In this document: in pieces, positions 1 to 4,548 of the stretch
How the letters are laid out: each line of letters starts with the position of its first letter
Position numbering within the stretch: position 1 is the first letter of the stretch
Assembly (NCBI GenBank): GCA_947461915.1
Contig: CANHNG010000132.1
Span: forward strand, 1-5,787
DNA from: Flavobacteriaceae bacterium
Lineage (GTDB): Bacteria; Bacteroidota; Bacteroidia; Flavobacteriales; Flavobacteriaceae
DNA length: 5,787 bases
Reading direction: 5' to 3'
The notes under the pieces: model-generated
The model's database searches: none
The model's input: the letters and a program-made list of their open reading frames with translations, nothing else
What the model was told of the DNA's origin: nothing
Translations under genes and position numbers: made by a program

Positions 1-17
1 AATTAAATTAAATTAAA
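1..17 (+). promoter_or_regulatory. A/T-only leader before the porin start, period-5 repeat
   Basis: The bases directly before the ATG at 18 are three head-to-tail copies of AATTA followed by AA. There is no Shine-Dalgarno-like purine block. An A/T-rich unstructured leader in place of a Shine-Dalgarno site is common in Bacteroidota, so this is probably the translation-initiation region. The promoter itself lies outside the window. Any regulatory role for the 5-base periodicity is inference. Confidence 0.4.
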
Positions 18-1157
18 ATGAAAAAAGTAATTACGATTTTAGCCTTAGCGCTTACAACTTCAGTGGCATTTGCACAAGACACACCACTAGAAATTTCAGG
101 TTCTGGAGATTTGTACTACAAGTATGATTTAGCAAAAACTCCAAACATTGGAACTAGTTTTGCTGGAGATCAAAACTCTGTATCATTAGGTATGATTGAT
201 ATTGCGTTAAAGAAAAAAACAGGTAAAACATCTTTCGTAGGGGAAGTTTCTTTTGGACCAAGAGGTACAAGTCAATCTATTCCAGATGTAGCTGGTCAGT
301 CTTTCAATATTCAAAACTTGTATGCTGCTTATGCTGCTTCTGACAAATTAACTTTGACAGCGGGGTATATGGGAACTTTTATTGGATATGAAGTAATTTC
401 TCCATTGGCGAATTTAAATTATTCTACTTCGTATTTGTTTACCAACGGACCTTTCCAAAATGCTGGGGTGAAAGCCAATTACGCTTTCTCTAGCAAAGTA
501 GGTTTGATGGTAGGTGCTTTTAACGATCAATGGAATCTTTACAGCGCTAGTTCTGCTCTAGGTTTAAATGCTGTTGGAGCTCAATTGTCTGTAACTCCAT
601 TTGAAGGGCTTACCGCTTATGTTAATTACTTGAGTGGTTCTGCTTCTGGAACTATTGTTGATTTGACAGGTTCTTACCAAGTTACAGAAAAATTCAAATT
701 AGGCTTTAACGTAGCTGATTTTTCTGGTGTTAAAGAAATAGGTGCTGTTGTAATTACTGAAGGTAAAGACGCTGAAGTGACATATGATGCTACAGACCCA
801 GCCGATATCTTTATATCCTCATATACACCAGCAGCGGATGCAGTACTTGGTGATAGAACACAAGGATATACAGGATTTGCCTTGTATCCATCTTATGCAG
901 TTAGTGATAAATTTACTTTAGGTTTGCGTGTGGAGAATTTCAAAGCTAAGGAGAAATCTTTATATGTTGGTACAGCACCATCTGCAAAAGAATCAGTTAC
1001 TGCTTTCACTTTATCGGCTAACTTGAAATCAGGTGGATTGACTTTCATTCCTGAATTTAGAATGGATAGTGGTTCAAAAGATATGTTTGCTGATTCTAAA
1101 GGAGCTCCAACAAAATCTGCTTCACAAGTATCTATGGCTGTAGTTTACGGTTTCTAA
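18..1157 (+). CDS. Outer-membrane beta-barrel protein, porin-2 (BBP2/OmpL-like) family
   Basis: A 379-residue protein, probably a complete outer-membrane porin. Residues 1-19 are a Sec signal peptide: MKK, a hydrophobic core, then AFA before Q20. The mature part alternates short amphipathic strands with turns, as in a beta-barrel, and ends in VVYGF, the terminal aromatic expected for BAM-mediated insertion. Residues about 98-175 carry the stretch I associate with the BBP2 family: IQNLYAAYA, a strand with TLTAGYMGTFIGYE, then NLNYSTSYLFTNGPFQNAGV. A long polar segment at about 246-282, rich in Asp, Ala and Thr, looks like an extracellular loop. The family is thought to form diffusion channels, but the substrate cannot be read from sequence. 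The start is the first ATG and gives a textbook signal peptide. The gene stands alone, is followed by a strong terminator, and faces the amidase gene. Confidence 0.8.
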   Translation: MKKVITILALALTTSVAFAQDTPLEISGSGDLYYKYDLAKTPNIGTSFAGDQNSVSLGMIDIALKKKTGKTSFVGEVSFGPRGTSQSIPDVAGQSFNIQNLYAAYAASDKLTLTAGYMGTFIGYEVISPLANLNYSTSYLFTNGPFQNAGVKANYAFSSKVGLMVGAFNDQWNLYSASSALGLNAVGAQLSVTPFEGLTAYVNYLSGSASGTIVDLTGSYQVTEKFKLGFNVADFSGVKEIGAVVITEGKDAEVTYDATDPADIFISSYTPAADAVLGDRTQGYTGFALYPSYAVSDKFTLGLRVENFKAKEKSLYVGTAPSAKESVTAFTLSANLKSGGLTFIPEFRMDSGSKDMFADSKGAPTKSASQVSMAVVYGF

Positions 1158-1180
1158 GAAAAAAGAATATTTAAAACAAG

Positions 1181-1207
1181 AGTCCCGCAATTGCGGGACT
1201 TTTTTTG
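1181..1207 (+). terminator. Strong intrinsic terminator of the porin gene
   Basis: Twenty-three bases after the porin stop codon lies a perfect inverted repeat. AGTCCCGC at 1181-1188 pairs with GCGGGACT at 1193-1200 around an AATT loop, and the arms are followed at once by a run of T (1200-1206). A GC-rich 8-bp stem with a U-tract is the classic Rho-independent form. Read on the - strand the hairpin lacks a comparable T-run, so it probably works mainly for the + strand gene. Confidence 0.93.
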
Positions 1208-1247
1208 TTTTTATAACTGGACTTAATTTAAGTTTCGATTTTTTTTT

Positions 1248-1281
1248 CCACAGACCTGCCTGCCGGCAGCCAAGTCTATGG
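1248..1281. repeat. GC-rich 34-base imperfect palindrome, REP-like
   Basis: The two 17-base arms meet between 1264 and 1265 at the core CTGCC|GGCAG. They match at 14 of 17 positions (CCA-AGAC-TG-CTGCC). Two of the three mismatches become G-U pairs when the - strand is read, so the hairpin is more stable in - strand RNA. Neither side has a terminator-type T-run downstream: in - strand RNA it is followed by As. From memory, GC-rich palindromes with a CCTGCCGGCAGG-like core are scattered in intergenic regions of Flavobacteriaceae, so this is likely one copy of a dispersed repeat. The copy number was not checked. Confidence 0.6.
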
Positions 1282-1377
1282 TTATTATTTAGAAAATACC
1301 CCCAGATTTCTGCTTTGGCTTAGTTTATTTCTGTTTTACACCAACATTACTATATTTTAATCAATCTTACGACCCCT

Positions 1378-1436
1378 TTTGTCACGCTGAAAAGCGTCCC
1401 TACTCTCCTGCGTTGCGACTCCTGAGGATTGACAAA
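1378..1436. repeat. 59-base unit with 7-bp terminal inverted repeats and inner hairpin
   Basis: TTTGTCA at 1378-1384 is the exact reverse complement of TGACAAA at 1430-1436. Just inside the left end, ACGCT (1384-1388) and AGCGT (1393-1397) form a 5-bp stem capped by GAAA, a GNRA-type tetraloop; this stem shares base 1384 with the outer arm. The rest holds a direct repeat of CTCCTG (1405-1410 and 1419-1424) and is clearly richer in G+C than its flanks. There is no coding capacity. This could be a small dispersed intergenic repeat or a structured RNA segment. The symmetry is directly visible; the element status is inference. Confidence 0.4.
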
Positions 1437-1459
1437 TAGTCTTTTATTAGGGACTATTT
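1434..1459. repeat. 8-bp inverted repeat hairpin
   Basis: AAATAGTC at 1434-1441 pairs perfectly with GACTATTT at 1452-1459 around a 10-base loop. It overlaps the right end of the 59-base unit by three bases, so the two structures compete. Neither strand has a proper T-run directly after it. A role as a weak transcription stop for read-through from the amidase side is possible but not supported by the flanks. Confidence 0.4.
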
Positions 1460-1513
1460 TATATGCGTTTTGGTATTACAGTATTTTTCGAGTTTACTGC
1501 TCTAATTCATAAA

Positions 1514-1550
1514 AGAAATTATTTTGCAGTTGTTGCTTCCCATTATTTCT
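1514..1550 (-). terminator. Weak terminator-like hairpin after the amidase stop
   Basis: Directly after the amidase stop codon, read on the - strand, AGAAATAAT (1550-1542) pairs with ATAATTTCT (1522-1514) with one mismatch. A small GCA/TGC inner stem can form, and TTTATG follows. The stem is AT-rich and the T-run short, so this is a poor intrinsic terminator. It is, however, the only hairpin at the expected place for the end of the three-gene operon. Confidence 0.3.
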
Positions 1551-1551
1551 A

Positions 1552-2454
1552 CTATTGTCTTTTCGATAAGTTGTAGATACTGTTTATCGTTTTCGGGTCC
1601 AAAACAGCATCCACTTCGGTTTGAATAAAATGGAGTTTAAACGCTGTTATTGCGGCAGTAAGGTTTTTAGTGTCGTAACCAATAATCCTTAATCCTTGTT
1701 CTGCATTGAAGTTAGCAGGAGCATTTTCTAATAATTCGTCTGGCCAAATGCCAAACCCCATCGAAGCCAACGTTTTCCATGGAAATAACGCACTTGGATC
1801 TTGTTTTCGGGTTGGGGCGATATCAGAGTGTCCAATGATGTTTTCTGTCGGGATGTTGTAGTCTTTTTTCAATTTGGTCAACAGTGCCAATAAACTGTTG
1901 ATTTGTAATTCCGAAAAAACTTCGGAACCGTCATTGTCTAGTTCGATTCCTATAGATGCCGAATTAATATCGGTATTTCGTCCCCAAGAAGAATTTCCAG
2001 CATGCCAGGCACGAAGGTAATCATTCAACATGTGTACCACTTTGCCGTCTTGACCAATCACATAATGCGCACTGACTTTAGACTCTTTAATCGTGAATGT
2101 TTTCAGCGTTTGTTTCAAAGAATCCTGTGCGGTATGATGAATGATGATGAAATTGGGTTTTCTGAGATTGAAATTTACCGTTCCAATCCATTCGGTGCTG
2201 ATGCCGTTTTGCAAAGGAATTGACCCTGTCTTAGATATGGAGTCCTTAAACGTAAGCAATTGTTTCAGGTATAAAGTGTCAAGACTTGTTTCTGGAACAA
2301 CAACACTTTTCAAAGGCACGGCCTCTTTTTCGGAAATGGTTTCTTTTAATACGGTTAAATTCTTGTCGTATACCTTCTCACTTTTTCGATACGGATTTAT
2401 GGAGCAGGAAGATATGACAATTGTTAGGGCAAGGCAACAGAAAAAGTTTTTCAT
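1552..2454 (-). CDS. N-acetylmuramoyl-L-alanine amidase, AmiD-like lipoprotein (Amidase_2)
   Basis: A 300-residue zinc amidase expected to cut the bond between N-acetylmuramic acid and L-Ala of the peptidoglycan stem peptide, in the periplasm. Residues 1-17 are a lipoprotein signal ending VISSC, with C17 as the lipidated Cys. The Amidase_2 (AmpD/AmiD) domain spans about 100-236. Predicted zinc ligands are H106 (in IIIHHT), H209 and D219 (in GHSDIAPTRKQDP). E171 (SIGIELDN) and K217 match the catalytic Glu and Lys of AmiD. Residues about 237-300, from GIWPDE through IGYD and AFKLHF, resemble the C-terminal peptidoglycan-binding domain of E. coli AmiD. No acidic residues directly follow C17, so a surface-export signal is not evident. 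The ATG at 2454 is preferred because it starts the signal peptide; an in-frame ATG at 2466 and TTG at 2493 add only polar residues. Last gene of the presumed rimO operon, 54 bases after the previous one. Confidence 0.9.
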   Translation of the reverse strand: MKNFFCCLALTIVISSCSINPYRKSEKVYDKNLTVLKETISEKEAVPLKSVVVPETSLDTLYLKQLLTFKDSISKTGSIPLQNGISTEWIGTVNFNLRKPNFIIIHHTAQDSLKQTLKTFTIKESKVSAHYVIGQDGKVVHMLNDYLRAWHAGNSSWGRNTDINSASIGIELDNDGSEVFSELQINSLLALLTKLKKDYNIPTENIIGHSDIAPTRKQDPSALFPWKTLASMGFGIWPDELLENAPANFNAEQGLRIIGYDTKNLTAAITAFKLHFIQTEVDAVLDPKTINSIYNLSKRQ

Positions 2455-2508
2455 TAAATAGGTCATATTGTTTGATTGAGTTTTGGGGTTCAAAAAAATG
2501 ATTAATTT

Positions 2509-2976
2509 CTATTTCTTTTTGGATTTTGATTTTTTCGGGTTTTTACTTTCTTCTTTAAAAATCAGGTATTTTTCTTTCTGATCTTTGTTTAAAAATTCTA
2601 ATATCTTTCTATCCGTAGTTTCTCCAAGGATTTTAAAATTCTCCATCTGCTCTTCTTGTGTCGCATTCAGTTTTAGTATTCTTCCTTGGGTGTTCATGCT
2701 TTCTTTCAAGACATTGGAAATAGCAATTACCTGAAGTTCATCAAGATTAATTGCAGGCGTCATTTCTTTCATTACTTTAGAAACCGTCACTTCCACAGGA
2801 ATTACTTTTTCGCTTTCTTGTTGGCTTCCTTGATCCATTTGACCCATGCTGTTGCTGCCATAACCGTTTCCATTTCCGTACCCATTATTTCCATAGCCGT
2901 TTCCATATTGTGCAGAAATGGTTTGGGAGTAAAGCAAAACAAATAGGGGTAATACTATTTTTTGAATGAGTTTCAT
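2509..2976 (-). CDS. Small exported Gly/Tyr/Asn-rich protein of unknown function
   Basis: I do not recognise this 155-residue protein as a named family. Residues 1-22 form a signal peptide (MKLIQK, hydrophobic core, cut after TISA). Residues 24-41 are a low-complexity stretch of GYGN-like units, followed by a Gln/Ser-rich linker to about 55. Residues about 58-142 look mostly helical: NLDELQ at 77-82, ATQEEQ at 105-110 and FLNKDQKEKY at 128-137 recall the periodic LTxxQ/ILTPEQ pattern of Spy/CpxP-like periplasmic proteins, but this is weak. The C-terminus is strongly basic (KKSKSKKK). The likely location is the periplasm. The gene sits 24 bases after rimO and 54 before the amidase, with no promoter or terminator evident in either gap, so it is probably co-transcribed with both. 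A role near peptidoglycan, where a cationic tail could bind, is speculation. Confidence 0.8.
   Translation of the reverse strand: MKLIQKIVLPLFVLLYSQTISAQYGNGYGNNGYGNGNGYGSNSMGQMDQGSQQESEKVIPVEVTVSKVMKEMTPAINLDELQVIAISNVLKESMNTQGRILKLNATQEEQMENFKILGETTDRKILEFLNKDQKEKYLIFKEESKNPKKSKSKKK
2854..2907 (-). repeat. Degenerate GYGN-coding tandem repeat
   Basis: Codons 24-41 of the small exported protein encode units of the form YGN-GYGN-NGYGN-GNGYGS. On the + strand this shows as repeated TTTCCATA, TTTCCGTA and AACCGTTTCCAT-like words. The units are 9 to 15 bases long and imperfect. Because every unit keeps the reading frame, slippage would change the tract length without destroying the gene. Confidence 0.55.
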
Positions 2977-3000
2977 ATTTTTAGGTTTTAAAAAGAAAAT

Positions 3001-4302
3001 CTAAGCGGGTTCACCATACAAATCAAATTCGGTGGCTTCAATAATTTTTATCATCACAAATTCGCCAGTCTTCACATAGTGTTTTGAAGCATCAATAAGA
3101 ACTTCATTATCCACATCAGGACTATCAAATTCGGTTCGTCCCACAAAATGTTCTCCCTCTTTTCTATCGATAATACATTTGAACGTTTGACCTACTTTTT
3201 CTTGGTTTAAATCCCAAGAAATTTGAGATTGCAATTCCATGATTTCATTGGCACGTTCTTGCTTTACAGTGTCAGGAACATCATCTTCTAGCAAATAAGC
3301 ATGGGTGTTTTCTTCATGAGAATAAGCAAAACAACCCATTCTGTCAAATTTCATTTCTTGCACGAAATCTTTCAATATCTTGAAATCTTCTTGCGTTTCT
3401 CCAGGATAACCTACTATTAAAGTGGTGCGAATGGCCATTCCGGGAACTGCTTTGCGGAAGTCTTGTAGCAATTTTGTTGTTTTTTCTTTGGTCGTTCCGC
3501 GTCGCATGGATTTCAAAATTGAATCCGAAATGTGTTGCAACGGAATATCAATGTAATTACAAATTTTTGGTTCGCGTTTCATGATTTCCAAAACGTCCAT
3601 AGGAAAACCGGTAGGGAAGGCGTAATGCAAACGAATCCATTCGATTCCTTCGACTTTTACCAAAGCCTCCAGCAATTCACCAAGATTTCGTTTTTTGTAT
3701 ATGTCCAAGCCGTAATAGGTCAAATCTTGAGCAATCAAGATCAATTCTTTCACGCCATTTTTAGCCAAACCTTCAGCTTCTTTTACTAATTTTTCGATGG
3801 TTTGGGAAACGTGTTTTCCACGCATAATTGGTATGGCACAAAAACTGCAGGGACGGTCGCAACCTTCGGCTATTTTTAAATAAGCATAATTTTTGGGCGT
3901 CGTCGTTAAACGTTCTCCCAATAATTCGTGTTTATAATCGGCTCCCAATGCTTTTAACAAAGCCGGCAGTTCTGTAGTGCCAAAATATTGGTCGACGTTG
4001 GGAATTTCTTTTTCTAAATCAGGTCGGTACCGTTCGGATAAGCATCCAGTAACGAAAACTTTATCAACCAGTCCTTTTTCTTTTTTGTCGGCATATTCCA
4101 AAATCATATTTACGGATTCTGCTTTGGCATTATCAATAAAACCACAGGTATTGATAACTATGATATTTCCTTCTTGCTCATGAACCACCTCTTTTCCGCT
4201 AGCACGAAGTTGGCCCATTAACACTTCGCTATCGTATACATTTTTCGAACACCCAAGGGTGATGACGTTGATTTTATTCTTTTTTAAAGACTTGGTTCTC
4301 AT
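3001..4302 (-). CDS. rimO: Ribosomal protein uS12 methylthiotransferase RimO
   Basis: A 433-residue radical-SAM enzyme that converts a conserved Asp of ribosomal protein uS12 (D89 in E. coli numbering) to beta-methylthio-Asp in the cytoplasm. Three domains are visible. The N-terminal UPF0004 domain (about 10-97) has Cys ligands C18 (TLGCSKN), C53 (NTCGF) and C87 (TGCLSERY) for one Fe-S cluster. The radical-SAM core (about 135-365) has C148, C152 and C155 in the CxxxCxxC motif CDRPCSFC. The C-terminal TRAM domain (about 367-433) includes VGRTEFDSPDVDNEV, typical of RimO rather than MiaB. The frame is open back to an ATG at 4431, but the start at 4302 (MRTKSLKKNKINV) gives the usual length and matches flavobacterial RimO. 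A promoter-like element also lies inside the longer frame. All key residues are intact. First gene of a likely operon. Confidence 0.96.
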   Translation of the reverse strand: MRTKSLKKNKINVITLGCSKNVYDSEVLMGQLRASGKEVVHEQEGNIIVINTCGFIDNAKAESVNMILEYADKKEKGLVDKVFVTGCLSERYRPDLEKEIPNVDQYFGTTELPALLKALGADYKHELLGERLTTTPKNYAYLKIAEGCDRPCSFCAIPIMRGKHVSQTIEKLVKEAEGLAKNGVKELILIAQDLTYYGLDIYKKRNLGELLEALVKVEGIEWIRLHYAFPTGFPMDVLEIMKREPKICNYIDIPLQHISDSILKSMRRGTTKEKTTKLLQDFRKAVPGMAIRTTLIVGYPGETQEDFKILKDFVQEMKFDRMGCFAYSHEENTHAYLLEDDVPDTVKQERANEIMELQSQISWDLNQEKVGQTFKCIIDRKEGEHFVGRTEFDSPDVDNEVLIDASKHYVKTGEFVMIKIIEATEFDLYGEPA

Positions 4303-4310
4303 AGATTTAT

Positions 4311-4331
4311 AATTCCTATAATTTGGGAATT
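4311..4331 (-). promoter_or_regulatory. Inverted repeat in the rimO leader
   Basis: AATTCC (4311-4316) and GGAATT (4326-4331) are exact reverse complements around a 9-base A/T-rich spacer. The repeat sits between the predicted -7 element and the rimO ATG, at or just after the expected transcription start. It could be an operator half-site pair or a weak leader hairpin. With only six pairs in AT-rich DNA, chance is a real alternative. Confidence 0.3.
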
Positions 4332-4334
4332 TTG

Positions 4335-4342
4335 CAAAATTA
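4335..4342 (-). promoter_or_regulatory. Bacteroidota-type -7 promoter element for the rimO operon
   Basis: Read on the - strand this is TAATTTTG, an exact fit to the TAnnTTTG -7 consensus of primary-sigma promoters in Bacteroidota. The expected -33 TTG-type element is weak: TTATG, centred around 4367, is the nearest candidate. Transcription would begin about 5-8 bases downstream and give a leader of roughly 25-30 bases before the ATG at 4302. That supports the shorter RimO start. No equally good match was found before the next two - strand genes. Confidence 0.5.
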
Positions 4343-4480
4343 CAATTTTTATTTGTAGAAGCATAACCCTTTGTTTTTTTAGAGCCATATTGCATGCTTT
4401 CTATTTTAAAAGCAGCGTACTGAATTTGCATGAAAATTGCTATTCATTGAAAGTAATTGGTACTATTTTCAAACTGTCAA

Positions 4481-4515
4481 AAACAAAAAACCACTTCACT
4501 AAATGAAATGGCTTT
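4481..4515 (-). terminator. Intrinsic terminator of the OmpP1/FadL-like gene
   Basis: On the - strand, CCATTTCA (4511-4504) pairs with TGAAGTGG (4498-4491) around a 5-base TTTAG loop, with one G-U pair. A run of six T (4490-4485) follows. The AAAG before the stem can also pair with the start of the T-run. It lies about 37 bases after the stop codon at 4549 and separates this transcription unit from rimO. Confidence 0.85.
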
Positions 4516-4548
4516 CTACAATTTTTTCAAGGATATTCTATAAAATGG

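Larger units (their letters stand above)
1208..1551. other. Convergent intergenic region with several palindromes, no gene seen
   Basis: This gene-free stretch lies between the 3' ends of the porin and the amidase. I find no ORF with recognisable protein character on either strand. It contains a short palindrome (ACTTAA-T-TTAAGT, 1221-1233), a 34-base imperfect GC-rich palindrome (1248-1281), a 59-base unit bounded by inverted repeats (1378-1436), an 8-bp hairpin (1434-1459) and a weak hairpin next to the amidase stop (1514-1550). The segment at about 1282-1377 is plain AT-rich sequence in which I see nothing. Being downstream of both genes, the region is not expected to hold their promoters. 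Confidence 0.7.

Noticed and set aside
1181..1550. CRISPR array
   Set aside because: The repeats are inverted and all different. There is no regularly spaced direct repeat and no cas gene in the window.
1208..1551. Remnant insertion sequence or pseudogene in the intergenic region
   Set aside because: No transposase-like or other protein similarity could be read in any frame. The inverted repeats are short and unrelated to each other.
2002..2461. Two overlapping + strand reading frames (2002-2223 and 2141-2461)
   Set aside because: Both lie antisense inside the amidase gene, whose zinc-site motifs fix the coding strand. The translations have no recognisable character.
2455..2493. Longer amidase starts at TTG 2493 or ATG 2466
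   Set aside because: They would put polar residues ahead of a well-formed lipoprotein signal that begins at 2454. The ATG at 2466 cannot be fully excluded.
2686..2946. + strand reading frame of 86 codons
   Set aside because: Antisense to the small exported protein. Its His/Phe/Ile-rich text is what the reverse of GYGN and Lys/Glu codons gives.
3532..4183. + strand reading frames at 3532-3789 and 3977-4183
   Set aside because: Antisense inside rimO, which is certain from its six cluster cysteines and TRAM domain.
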